Source: Charina bottae
Taxonomy: Eukaryota > Chordata > Lepidosauria > Squamata > Charinaidae
Direction of reading: 5' to 3'
DNA length: 64,000 nucleotides
Assembly: GCA_023362775.1 (NCBI GenBank)
Contig: JALMGJ010000006.1
Location: 4,177,001-4,241,000 of the forward strand
The notes under the pieces are model-generated. The model was not told the DNA's origin and ran no database searches. It saw nothing but the letters and a program-made list of their open reading frames with translations. The translations under genes were made by a program, and so were the position numbers. Below, one piece after another: positions 1 through 10,506 of the stretch (its first letter is position 1; the number at the start of each line of letters is the position of its first letter).

Positions 1-110
1 CCTGGTGCTCAAACGTTTCATGACCCAACCAGGTAACATCATCAGTGCAAGTTGCAAGCAAACAACCAAGCTCAGAGAACACCAAGAACTCCACAGGAAT
101 TATTTTCTAG
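1..110. mobile_element. Penelope-like 3' fragment, rearranged head-to-head
   Basis: Bases from about 50 onward (GCAAGCAAACAACCAAGCTC and following) match the tail of the Penelope-like copy at 37671-37720 in direct orientation. Bases 1-48 carry the hammerhead-like portion in the opposite orientation. The element is cut by the window edge. Confidence 0.55.
15..45 (-). ncRNA. Hammerhead-ribozyme-like core (Penelope copy)
   Basis: On the minus strand a CTGATGA box is followed by a stem GTTACC/GGTCAT (five of six pairs) with a six-base loop, then GAAAC. Core length (31 nt) and architecture equal those of the two other copies. Cleavage activity is untested. Confidence 0.45.
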
Positions 111-558
111 ACTTCAGTAGGTGACAGCTCCTAGCGGACTTTAACTGGGCTCAGAAACTAAGTGGGATTAGATGGGAGATTGCTAGGAATTTCCACATCT
201 GGAGGTTGGGCTGGAGAAGTCTAAAAAAAAAAATCCCAGAAGGCGACAGTGGCAATCCACTCCCATATTATATCACGGAAACTGCATGGTTGTGTCCATG
301 TAGTTACCAAGGCCTGTGTTTGCCCCCAAAGGGCTTCCTCTTTGCCATGTTATTTGCTGAGAGACTCTTCAGCAAAGGAATCCATGCCTTTAAACCATAC
401 ATTCCCTCTTTTAATCCAACATGGTGGGCAATGGGAGGACAGAGAACTAGATTTGTTAGAAAAGAGTGCAATGTGTCCCTTCCACAGTTTTTTCTCCTCC
501 TCGAGAACACCTGCCTCCAGCAACTCCCGAAGGCTTCCCAAGTGTGTAGGGCTCATAC

Positions 559-678
559 CTGTATCTGAAATAGTTGTTGAACTTCCGACAAAGCCTGTGA
601 CAAAGTTCTCGCTTCCAGCAGGCCAAGGGTCCGGTCAACACCAACATGGGGTAGGGAGCATCAAGACTGGGCAGGGTG
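559..678 (-). CDS. LRGUK: LRGUK exon 11 (P-loop of guanylate-kinase domain)
   Basis: Acceptor cttcctacag|CACCCT completes AG|C (Ser); donor ATACAG|gtatga leaves phase 2. The exon encodes TLPSLDAPYPMLVLTGPLAC then WKRELCHRLCRKFNNYFRY. The segment LTGPxxCxKREL aligns with the guanylate-kinase P-loop (GxxxxGKxx). The expected Gly directly before the Lys is Trp (codon TGG), at about residue 426. One GGG-to-TGG change would explain this. Lys and Arg are kept and the frame and splice sites are intact, so the exon looks functional. Further exons lie beyond base 1. Confidence 0.92.
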
Positions 679-1130
679 CTGTAGGAAGAGAGGAAAGAGC
701 TTGATTAAGTCCCTCCCATGGGCAACAAGAACGTAAGACAAAATCTGTGTGTGTGTTTGTCATTGTTGCCATATAGGAACTTCACCCATCTCTGCTCCCA
801 GCTGAGTCTCAGGGTTGGTAGCATAGAGAAAACAAAATTAATCAATCAAATTAAAACCATACTTAAAGGAACTGTATTTTAAAGTGTTGAAATACCTGTC
901 TTCATCAGATCAGGTTTCAAAATGGTGCACACCATCCATTGGATGGATTAAGCCAATTCCCAAAATTATCAGCAATGGATGTGCTAGCTGGGGAATTCTG
1001 GGAGTTATACAGTTCCACACACCCATCTAGAACTCACCCAAGTTGGGGAAAGCTGATAGAGCTAATAAACTGCAGTCCATAAACATTACTATATAGGTTA
1101 TGATGTTATTACAAGTTTAAATGCCTAGGC

Positions 1131-1256
1131 CAGTGTTTCTCAACCCCAGCCACTTTAAGATGTGTGGACTTCAACTCCCAGAATTCCCCAGCCAGCAAGG
1201 AGTTGAAGTCCACACATCTTAAAGTGGCCGGGGTTGAGAAACACTGGCCTAGAGAA
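1131..1256. mobile_element. hAT MITE, CAGTGTTTCTCAACC family
   Basis: Nearly perfect palindromic element with terminal inverted repeats CAGTGTTTCTCAACC/GGTTGAGAAACACTG, flanked by an imperfect 8-bp duplication (gcctaggc / gcctagag). It lies in LRGUK intron 10. Confidence 0.85.
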
Positions 1257-2237
1257 TTGAAAACCACCAACTCTTCAAAAGTGGAGTCTTCAGAGAGACC
1301 ATTCAAAAGTTAGGGAGCCATCTCTGAAGCAGTCTTCCCCTCTGAAACTATAAAATACATTCCCAGTACAGAAGAATGGGGTTGTAGCAGATGAAATGTG
1401 GACAGATTTGTAAAGAAAGAGTAACTTCTTCAGATGAAAGGAGGAACATTAACCTAACTAGGGAGTTGGGCCAGTCTGTATTCAAGGCCTTTATCTGGCT
1501 TGATTTGGGATTCTGTCCTCTTATAGAAAAACTCTCTATGCTGAGAAATAGCACCAGTCATGATGCATACAACCATGAGCCAAAATTTGGAAATGGATGG
1601 ACCCACGGTGCAGAATTCTGCTGGATCACATTCACAGCACCCAACTGTCAGCTTATCGTCATGTTAACGTAACTCTGGATTGTGTAGGATGCATTATAGG
1701 TGATGGATTGATGTGATTTTAGTTAATTTAACCATGGACATCTTTCAGAATTAAGAGTTGGTTAAAAAAAAAATGCTTAAGACTTTGGACAGTCGAATCC
1801 TCCAAAAGTACTAAGGGGTTACTTAAGAATGAAATGTTGATGTGCAGACAGAGAGGGCGCTGGCCATTTTACTACTCTGAAGGAAGGGAGTTAAAGACAG
1901 CTTGAAGACCCGGCAGCTGCAAGTACTCGTCACTCTCCGGAGAGCTTCTAATTATCAATGGGTGCTGCTAAGAGTTCTTCACGTCTCTCATTTAGGGTGT
2001 GAGTGGCCATCTGCTCCGGCAGATTGTTTCCCGGGAATGGAGCGGTGGGCAATCTGTCTTGATCTGCGAGGTGAGGGACTAACTTTATTTGATAATCTGC
2101 TCGGCTAAGCAAGATTTGCTCAATTCCCCTCCGCGCCACCAGGGTGTTTCTGCGCACAACCTGCTTTGGGAAGAGAAGGGGAGGAGAGGAAAGGCTGAAG
2201 GGCCACTCGGTTCACAAGCGGAGGAGGACAAGGTCAC

Positions 2238-2344
2238 CTATTGAAGATGTGCTGGGGTTGCATCATGCTGTACATGATGTGCGTCATGTGATCCTGAGCA
2301 GCCACCACTTCCTGCGGAGGGTTGTACTTGTTCACAGCTGCAAC
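2238..2344 (-). CDS. LRGUK: LRGUK exon 10 (linker to guanylate-kinase domain)
   Basis: Acceptor ctgggagcag|GTTGCA and donor AATAG|gtgacc bound VAAVNKYNPPQEVVAAQDHM then THIMYSMMQPQHIFN, ending in phase 2 with bases AG. AVNKY.PP.EVVAAQDH is diagnostic of LRGUK between the LRR cap and the kinase domain. Confidence 0.94.
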
Positions 2345-2500
2345 CTGCTCCCAGGAAGAAAAGGGGGGAAGGACTGGTTAATTACATAAACGCTTTCATC
2401 TGGACGAGGATGGCTAAAGATGCTCATGGTTAAAAACCTTCTCCTGATGATAACGGTTTTTCCCACCCTGAAATCTGTTGCTAGATTGCTTGCTAGAGTC

Positions 2501-2632
2501 AGCTTGGTGTAGTGGTTTAAGGCACGGGGACAGAAACCAGGAGACCATGAGTTGTAGCCCTGCCTTGGGAACAAAGCCAACTGGGTGAGTTGGGGCCAGT
2601 CCCTCTCTCTCAGCCCTGGGAAGAGGAAGAGG
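2501..2632 (+). mobile_element. tRNA-derived SINE with GGTGTAGTGGTT head (Sauria-type)
   Basis: AGCTTGGTGTAGTGGTTTAAGGC resembles a pol III A box and is followed by the 'gagttgtagccctgccttggg' region typical of this SINE. The 3' tail is missing, and the copy abuts half of a hAT MITE. Confidence 0.65.
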
Positions 2633-2644
2633 AAGAAGATGAAG

Positions 2645-2900
2645 AATTCTGGGAGTTGAAGTCCACACATCTTAAAGTTGCTGAGGTTGAGAAACACTGA
2701 TCTATAGCATGGGGACAATTACACCAAACTCCCTCGCAGGGTTGTACCAAAGCCTTAAGCCAGACAATGTACATACGGCACTGACTGCCCAGAAGCATTT
2801 TCCGAACTGTTTCGTGCGAGGTTTTCATGCTATCCATAACACTCCTCAAAGCCTAAATAATAAGATCTAACCCAAAGGGCGTGTACCACTTGATAGAACA
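2645..2900. repeat. Inverted duplicate, copy A (partner 9481-9738)
   Basis: About 255 bp nearly identical, in reverse complement, to 9481-9738. The segment is ~200 bp of otherwise unrecognised sequence plus one half of a hAT MITE at the same junction in both copies, so the MITE was already present when the duplication happened. This copy lies in LRGUK intron 9. Confidence 0.85.
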
Positions 2901-3688
2901 ACTTCAGCTTCTCCTGATCAGTGCTGGAGCAGAATGCAGGCTTAGATATTTCTGGTATCAGTGTATTATATGCCAGTCCTTCCACTGGCCGAGTATTAAC
3001 TCAAAAAGGACAAGTTGACTTGCATTTCAAAGCTAACGCACCTGTGTAAATATGTGCAATATCTTGTGATCGGGGTCTGATGCAGAAATGAGGCAGGACA
3101 AATTTAAGATGCAAAAAAAAAAAAAAAAAAAGGAGAAATGAAAGTGAAACCAACAGTGACAGATTCACCCATCCTTATTTCTATTCCAGGAAGAGCAGAA
3201 GGGTTCAGCAAGTTGAGGCATGAATTGTACGTTCTTATTCTCCAGAGACTGGATAACGGCCACCGACAGGCTCCAGAGTGACCAGCAAAGAAGAGAACTC
3301 ATTGCTCAGCCCAGAGGAGTCCAAAAGTCAAGAGGGCGGCAGAGATGGCGTGATCAAAGCTCTGCCGGATTTTTATGTGCATCACACATGAAAAACGGGG
3401 GGAGCGTCGATCCCACTGCCATGGCTGCCATCTTATCTTGACTCTTTTTGACCCTACCCTTGAGTAGGCCAAACATGAGAGCCCCTGCCTAGCGTACAAA
3501 AGGCCTCTCTGGGCCCAGATTTTCCTTGCAGCCAGACAATTTTTTTTCTGGGAAGACCAAACGCGTCAACCACCAAATTCCCACCAGAGGTTATTCCAAG
3601 CATGCCAACAGTATGTCTGGCATACTGTGGTCTTGTCTGGTTGTAACTAATGTTATAATTCCCAGCTGGGGGGGGGGAGGACATTTAC

Positions 3689-3775
3689 CTTTTCTTGCAC
3701 TGAGATTTTCTTGTGATCCAGTTCGGTCAGACGGAGCAGCATGAAAATCACCAGGAGCCAATAATCTGCATGTTG
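3689..3775 (-). CDS. LRGUK: LRGUK exon 9 (LRR cap)
   Basis: Acceptor cctttatcag|CAACAT and donor GAAAAG|gtaaat bound 29 codons in phase 0, including VIFMLLRLTELDHKKISVQE. This is the LRR C-terminal cap (RLTELD followed by a basic helix) and is among the most conserved parts of the protein. Confidence 0.95.
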
Positions 3776-4454
3776 CTGATAAAGGGGTGATGAGTTGGTT
3801 TCCGTTTTGTTTGATGCAGAGGATTTCAGTTCAGCCATTCAGGCTAATAGACGAAGAGCTATTTTATCGTATTATTCTACCATAGTTTGATACAGGAGAT
3901 AGGGAAGCAAGAGACACCCGGAGGAAACAAAGGGGTGTTCCCTGAAAATCCAGAGTTGGATCACCCCCTTCATGGCAGCCCTTTCCAAGTGGGAGAAGGA
4001 ATTAAGAGCCGGACCAAGGAGAGCAAAGGGCAATATGGCAGCCACAAACTTTCCAAAGAGTTGAGTGCGTCCCAAGGTACCCCCTCTGAATGCCCCATTC
4101 TTGCCTTTAAACTCCCCATGGTCTTAAAAACGTGTGAAGTTGCCTGGCTCGCCCCTTGTGATATGTTACAATGTGGATTGTTTCGTTTTGGCTTGGCACG
4201 GCACGTTGTCGTAGCATTGTGGTTTATAGACCATGGCTTATGGCTCAGTACAACAAGCCAGGCCCATTGTTTGTGGCTATCATGGGTACAGAAACCCTTG
4301 GCACGGTGTGCTGTGTGAACCCAGCCTGAGTCAGCCAATTTTTGCTCTCTCTAGTAGCTCGGTGATAAAACTCTGGAAGAACTGCTGGAGCTGCTACATC
4401 TGGAGACCAAGAATCGGAATATTGGTCCCTGGGAATGCAGAACATGTGTTCTCC

Positions 4455-4802
4455 CATGGACCCTGCTGGCCTTCTGAAAAGCACTGAAGACCTGGATGTG
4501 CTCCTGGCATGGGAGTTGGTGGGCTAGCTGGAGCCCTTAGAGCAGTGTTTCTCAGCCTTGGCAACTTTAAGCTGTGTGGATTCCCCTTGCTGGCTGGGGA
4601 ATTCTGGGAGTTGAAGTCCACACAGCTTAAAGTTGCCAAGGTTGAGAAACACTGCCCTAGAGTATGTTCACTCATGATAGGTTTCATGCTGTTTTTGAAT
4701 TTTTGGTAGTTCTATGGGTTTTCTCTCTGTTGCTAGCCGCACTGATATATGTGAGAAGATGGGTGGCTATATAGACCTAATTAAATAAATAAAAATAAAT
4801 AC
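4455..4802 (+). mobile_element. L2/CR1-like LINE 3' end, split by a MITE
   Basis: GGCCTTCTGAAAAGCACTGAAGACCTGG encodes the terminal AF.KALKTW-type motif of the reverse-transcriptase ORF. The 3' UTR ends in a TAAATAAATAAA-type tail. The MITE at 4543-4654 is inserted in it. Confidence 0.65.
4543..4654. mobile_element. hAT MITE, CAGTGTTTCTCAACC family
   Basis: Terminal inverted repeats intact; flanking 8-mers ccttagag / ccctagag differ at one base, as expected of a hAT target-site duplication. This copy and 78 bp of its left flank recur at 33940-34123. Confidence 0.88.
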
Positions 4803-5067
4803 ATTCATGCCCAACCCGCTAAGCCAGAGGCCTCCTGATGCACAAACCCAGAAAAGGGGTTAACTCAGCCATCAAATTAAGAGGGTTGGTGAGCCCAGCC
4901 ATAGTACTTATCTAGGTTACAGGGAAGGAAGAGAAAAGGAAACTGGGTTTCTGCTTCCCACAGCAGCCTTGGGTTCCCCATGAAGCCTAGCTCTGTTTCC
5001 CAAAGAAAGTAGAAGATTGGGGAAGTGGGAAAGCAGAACATCTATACAGTTAATTTTTCCTAGTTTC

Positions 5068-5335
5068 CCCAACCCTGGTGGCCTTTCGCAAGGCGTTGAA
5101 AACCTGGTTTTGCCAACACGCCTGGGGCCCGGATAGTATGGGCGAGCCTGTTTCCTGGTCTTAGATGTGTTAACTGAGTGTTCTTGGCTGCTACATTATT
5201 TTACATTATCTCTGTTGTTTTTAAATATGGTTGGTTTTTTTGTTATGTTTTCATCCTGTTTTTAACTGTTAGCCACCCAGAGTCATGCATACGAGATCGG
5301 CAGCCATATAAATGTATTAAATAAATAAATAAAAG
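5068..5335 (+). mobile_element. L2/CR1-like LINE 3' end
   Basis: Degenerate C-terminal coding (GGCGTTGAAAACCTGGTTTTG) followed by a 3' UTR and a TAAATAAATAAATAAA tail. In LRGUK intron 8. Confidence 0.65.
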
Positions 5336-5339
5336 AAGA

Positions 5340-6670
5340 GGCCCCAACAAGGATTTTTCACTGTGACCTACCTTGATCTCGGAGCTCTTAACTGTAGTAT
5401 GAATTGACTCTGAGTTTGCACCACTGTTTTTGAAGCATAAATGGATTTCCTTTTCACAGTTTTGTGAATTTCCAGATACTGAATAAATTTAGCTCTGACG
5501 ATTTGCCTCCTTCTTATTGTCAGACACCCAAAAACTGAGAGCCCGTTCAACCAGGACTTTTTCCCCCACAAACATTCTGTCAAAATTAAAGAGTTGTGCC
5601 TCCCACAAGGGAAGAATCCCTGGTGGATGGTGCCAAGCAACATCTACCAAGCAGAAAAATGCTGAGAAATGTGTAATATTTCTTCCCTGGACTCCTGGGA
5701 ACCATTTCGAAGACTATCTAAAAGCCATCAAAACTGAGAGGCTAGTGCTTAATCTTCCACACTGCTCAGAACAAGTTCTAAACAGCTGCTGCATCAGGCA
5801 GATACATGAGATTTTACTCTGATTTAAATGTTGCTGCCATGACAAGAGAGATCCAGTGGCTCGTTAATCACAAGAAGCTGTCATGCCCATCGTGCAGATG
5901 CAAGACCCAGATTCCCAAGGAAAAATCCCTCAAAAGCCACCTTCTCTCCAAAGGTCTGCAGATGTTTTCAGAAAGGGGGAGAAGTTGCTCTGCCTGAATT
6001 CCTTCAATCTTTTTGGTAACCCTCCATCTCTTAGCATTCCTGGCATCTGACCACTCAGCCCTTGATACAGTTTACAGCCCAGGAAACATTAAACATGGCT
6101 GGGAAAAGCGATCTCAACAATGGCTGTCCCAGGAGATGGGTCTTCTACACAAAGAGGGAAGTGGGTGAACAAGAGTTTTGGAGTGCCCTGGAAGACAAGC
6201 ACTGACGCTGGTCAAGCATTTCTTTATCAGAGAGATTACTGTTCCTCTACATGAAGTCACTGTTAAGCAGTGGAGATCTTCTGAGGCTGGAGATTTCTCT
6301 CTTGAAGAGAACTTTCAAGGTTTGGCAAAAGTCCTGGGCACACAGCTAACAGGAGGGGGCTGATGTTAATGTACATGTGGTTTGCCTTGTGTAGATGTGT
6401 AATGTGTATGGGCGTGTGTGTGCGAGAAAGAGAGAGAGAAATTGGCAGTTTGCATTAGTCGGGATAAAAATGCAAAACGTCAAACTTTTTGGAACTGCAT
6501 CTTGACGTTTGCATGAACAACACACACCAGTTGTCAAATGCTTATGGGCATAAATTAGCAGTTGGTGTCAAAGCTTTATACAGCTTTGGGCCTGACAATC
6601 TGAGGGCCATGTCTGGTGGCTAAGATGGGCAGGAAAGGCCCTTCTGAAGCTGCTCCAAGTCAAAGTTTTG
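5340..6670. other. LRGUK intron 8, no recognised feature
   Basis: Apart from a short GT/GA-rich run near 6400-6440, I see neither genes nor clear repeat boundaries here. The frames present are short and lack coding character. Confidence 0.4.
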
Positions 6671-6689
6671 TCTTTCTCAGGTGCAGGAG

Positions 6690-6922
6690 AGCATCTTCCC
6701 CGGCATGGCGCCCAGGCTGTGGAATATGCTTCCCCAGGAGTTGCATTTGGCTCAGTTCTCTCAGCGTTTAGAAAATCCCTTCCACCAGGCTTTTAACAGT
6801 GGAATTGTTTTAGTGTATTTTTTATGCTCTTAATCTTTCGCAATGTGTTTTTGAACTTTGTTAACCATCCTGAGTATTGTTTGAGCACAAAGGCAGGATA
6901 TATAAATCAAATAAATCAGACC
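6690..6922 (+). mobile_element. L2/CR1-like LINE 3' end
   Basis: GGCGCCCAGGCTGTGGAATATGCTTCCCC encodes the RLWN.LP-type motif found at the end of this LINE class; the tail is TAAATCAAATAAATCA. Old and diverged. Confidence 0.6.
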
Positions 6923-7114
6923 TGTGAAGACAGAAACATCTATGATCTCTCTTTAGGGACTAATGAATTGCTGTTTATAGGACTGCTTGTAATATCGGTA
7001 AGTACAATGTTACAAACTCAATTTCTCCAATATCTGTTTTCTCAAATTAAACCAAGGCCTGACCAGGAACCTTCTCAGGGCTCAGAGGAAATGGGACGGC
7101 CACCAAAGAAGGTG

Positions 7115-7260
7115 CCTGCATTTTATTTATTGTATTTATTATGCAAATGCATACGGCCGCTCATCTTGCAATCCATTCTGGGCGGCGACCAAGCATAAAA
7201 CCATACATAAGGACTATAGAAAAAAGTCAGTAAAAGCCATAAAGATGCCAAATTAACAAC
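7115..7260 (-). mobile_element. L2/CR1-like LINE tail fragment
   Basis: A TTTATTTATTGTATTTATT start followed by a GGGCGGCG segment is the reverse complement of the same LINE tail. Confidence 0.5.
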
Positions 7261-7456
7261 TCCTTAATTAAGCAAACCGAGCACATTTCCATTCTGGCAG
7301 GTCAACTGTCCCACTTCGTACGCATGGATGGTCCTGTCATGCTTCCCTTTGTGGACTCAACGTCAAATCGTTACCTGCTATTTATTCATCATACTAAATG
7401 ACATTAGTAGGATAAAAATTTACAACTGTTCCAATATTTCATTGACTTTTCCTTAC

Positions 7457-7537
7457 CTGCACTGGATTGTTCAACAGATTGAATACTCTAAGCAGAGGCA
7501 GAGATTCAATATATTCCAGTTCACTGAGTTCAGACAC
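7457..7537 (-). CDS. LRGUK: LRGUK exon 8 (last LRR)
   Basis: Acceptor gtcttaatcag|GTGTCT and donor GTGCAG|gtaagg bound 27 codons in phase 0: VSELSELEYIESLPLLRVFN then LLNNPVQ. The LEYIESLPLLRV and NLLNNP blocks mark the terminal LRR before the cap. Confidence 0.94.
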
Positions 7538-7734
7538 CTGATTAAGACAAAAGAACGGTATTTATTAAAGGAGAGAGGAAGTAGGAAAATGCTTCAGAAT
7601 CCCTGATATATGAATGCAGCAGCCCTATCAGAGAGCATGCCACACACACATTTTTTTCCTCTGTTTCCTGGGGGGGGGGGGGGGGGGAGAAGAATCAAGA
7701 AACTCAGGATTCTAACCCTTATGGCTCTAGATTA

Positions 7735-7832
7735 GCCTTCCCCCAAGGGATGCTGTCCAGATGTGTTGAGGCTGCTGGATGAGAGTCCTGGGAATCATGA
7801 TCCCCACACCTCTGGTTTGGAGAAGGCTGCTC
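7735..7832. mobile_element. Small hAT-like MITE, AGCCTTCCCC family
   Basis: Ends TAGCCTTCCCC and GGAGAAGGCTG are inverted repeats, with internal 'ctgtccagatgtgttg' typical of another palindromic squamate MITE. Flanking duplication is only weakly preserved. Confidence 0.5.
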
Positions 7833-8215
7833 TGAAGTTATGTTTGAAATTATACTGGCAAGGCTTACGAAATTCCCGATGCCCAAGTGGGGCTGCTTGA
7901 GGCTTCTAGCAGCTAAGGATGGCGTTCCAGAAGTACACAGAGTAAGCCCTGTATCTAGATCTATATAATTATGCAAAACAAGAGTTATTCAAACGGGTTT
8001 ACATAGAGCACACTTACTCAAGCTTGAGGCTTGCTACATTTTCAGAGTGACTTCTCTTCCCTCCTTTTTCTCACCCTCCAAATATGTACATAAGCACACC
8101 CGAAAGACAAGGATAAGTCTCCCTATGTGGTTCTTCTGACCTTTGTAAGGTTTTCAAAAGAGGGATTCCCGAAGAGCAGCTGACAGCTCGGTCTTGCCTG
8201 CTGCGTAAACGTTAC

Positions 8216-8359
8216 CTGGTTATCTTGCAGGTTGATGTCCTCCAGGAGGCTGTGCTCCTCCAGGCCCTCCAAACTGCTGATCTGGTTGCCGGACAAATCC
8301 AAGACTTGTAACACCTTTAGATCTTCCAAGCCAATTGCCTTCTCTATCTGGTTTGATTT
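8216..8359 (-). CDS. LRGUK: LRGUK exon 7 (LRRs 7-9)
   Basis: Acceptor attttggtag|AAATCA and donor AACCAG|gtaacg bound 48 codons in phase 0: KSNQIEKAIGLEDLKVLQVL, DLSGNQISSLEGLEEHSLLE, DINLQDNQ. Two textbook LRRs are present. The start was set by continuity with exon 6 (CL then KSNQIEK) rather than by the internal Met. Confidence 0.94.
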
Positions 8360-8949
8360 CTACCAAAATAATCAGAAGTGTCTAATGTCCAAACATGATG
8401 GTTCTTTGGGCAAACCCAAGTATAACCAAGGATAGACGTCGCTTGCTTTACACATGCCTGTACGTCGTTTAATTTTTCTATGCTGGCCCTGGGCTGGCAA
8501 AGTCTTCCTTTAACATGGAACGACTCCCAAGATGCACGACTCATGTTCACAAAGATACTTTCCTGCTGCTGCCATGTGAAAAGTTTGGCTGGGTCAAATG
8601 CCAATCAAAATTACAACAAACAATATAATAAATAAGTATAAAATCCAATCTAGGAGAATTGATCGGCACTAAATATTAATTGTGAACCAAACGACCAGGT
8701 TTTGTTCAGCGAGTGAGGACTTAGTGCAGCATGGAAGTGTTTTCTGTGGCATGCCGATCCATGCCATGGCTCATGCTCACCCAGGATACTACAGCAAATT
8801 AAACAATAGGAACAAATGTATGAAATAAAGCCTGAAATTCTGGAACAAAGGGTGCAGTAAATACTAAAAGTATATTTAAAAAACTAAAATAGACTGAAAG
8901 CTTTTTTAGCATGCATGCAACTGGAACATCCCCCCCCCCTGGAGATAAG

Positions 8950-9275
8950 ACAGGTCCCCTCCTCCTGGACTTCCGTAAAAAGCTAAAAACCTGGTTGTGT
9001 CAACATGCCTGGAGCAGAAGGGAGAGCGGTCACTCCTGGGGACGGCTAGTCTCCTAGAAGGGCCCTTAAGCGGCCCTTTTTACTCACAGATTGATAAAGA
9101 ACTTGCCATCTGCATTTTATTATATCTATATTTTGATTATTTATTATACCCATTTTATTGTATTTATATTGTATGATAGTGAATTGTGTTTTTATTGTAA
9201 ACCGCCCAGAGTCCCTCCCTGAGGGGGAGATGGGCAGTGATAAATTTGATAAATAAATAAATAAATAAATAAATT
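8950..9275 (+). mobile_element. L2/CR1-like LINE 3' end
   Basis: TTCCGTAAAAAGCTAAAAACCTGGTTGTG encodes FRKKLKTWLC, followed by a 3' UTR containing AACCGCCCAGAGTCCCTC and an (AAAT)n tail. In LRGUK intron 6. Confidence 0.75.
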
Positions 9276-9480
9276 TTATCGGAGTCTATTTGCCCCACAG
9301 ACATCCCGCTCCTGAACTTTTAATATGCTAACGTCTTTTATCTCCAGCAATCTAGTTATTGTTAAACTGTCTGGTGGAAGCAATACCACCACACTCTGCT
9401 GTAGCAAGTGTCGTAAAGTACAGAGTTAAAGAGAAACTCCTATTGTTATGGGACAGAACTAGCTTTTCCCCTTTCTACTG

Positions 9481-9738
9481 TGTTCTTTCAAGTGGTACAC
9501 GTCCTTTGGGTTAGATCTTATTATTTAGGCTTTGAGGAGTGTTATGGATAGCATGAAAACCTCGCACGAAACAGTTCGGAAAATGCTTCTGAGCAGTCAG
9601 TGCCGTATGTACATTGTCTGGCTTAAGGCTTTGGTACAACCCTGCGAGGTAGTTTGGTGTAATTGTCCCCATGCTATAGATCAGTGTTTCTCAACCTCAG
9701 CAACTTTAAGATGTGTGGACTTCAACTCCCAGAATCCC
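9481..9738. repeat. Inverted duplicate, copy B (partner 2645-2900)
   Basis: Reverse-complement partner of 2645-2900, in LRGUK intron 6, continuing into an intact MITE. It may be a local duplication or two members of an unrecognised dispersed repeat. Confidence 0.85.
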
Positions 9739-9816
9739 CCAGCCAGCCATGCTGGCTGGGGAATTCTGGGAGTTGGAGTCCACACATCTTAAAGTTGCTG
9801 AGGTTGAGGAACATTG
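9682..9816. mobile_element. hAT MITE, CAGTGTTTCTCAACC family
   Basis: Long near-perfect palindrome centred on AGCCATGCTGGCT; the right terminus is slightly degraded (ACATTG). It adjoins duplicate copy B. Confidence 0.85.
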
Positions 9817-10360
9817 CTACACAGAAGATATAAAAAGATTGCCAGAATGACTTGCCCAAGGCCACTAACTGAATTCACACCTGAAGGGAGAGTGCTAAAC
9901 TGAGGACTCCCGTGATACTTTCTCCTAGCCAGAACCTTCAATTCACTCCACACAGCGTGCATTATTTTGGGGTAGGAAATACCTCCTGAAAAAGTATTTG
10001 TGGGCAGAAATTTTCACAGATGGAAGCCAGCATGCTATGAAAAGTGTCGCAAATGAATAAATTCACAGGATTATTTTTAACCAGAGGAGGAGGAGTAAGC
10101 TTGGCAATCTTATTTCATGCCCTGCAGTTTAATGGAAGAGTTTGTGATTGTTTTCTGTCTCTTCCATCTCTACTTCTCATCCCCAAATCTGGGTGTTCCA
10201 TTCCTCAGACTCAAAGCTGGAATTTCTGAGATGAGACAAATCTGTGCAAACCTATCCAGAATCTTGTTTTAATAGCATATAATCTCCCAGCCCTGATGGA
10301 GGAGGCGAGGGAAAGACGCTGGGAAGGGAAAATGCTAGGAGAGCTGGGTTAATCTATGGT

Positions 10361-10506
10361 AGCAAAAAATCAGGAGTCTGGGAGCACCTTTTTGGACTAG
10401 TGCATTTTATTCCAAGGCAGAAGAAGCTTTCCTGACGAAAGCTTCCGGCTTTAAATAAAATGTGGTAGTCGGAAAAGGTGCTACCAGACTGCTCCAGATT
10501 TTTTGC
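10361..10506. mobile_element. Head-to-head Penelope-type 3' tails (foldback)
   Basis: The left half read on the minus strand and the right half read on the plus strand are homologous (both contain GAAAGCTTC...AATAAAATG...AAAAGGTGCT.CCAGACT...GATTTTTTGC), joined at CTTTCCTGACGAAAG. The tail class (GAAAGCTT...AATAAA...GTGCC) is common in reptile genomes. The arms have diverged by roughly a quarter. Confidence 0.6.
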
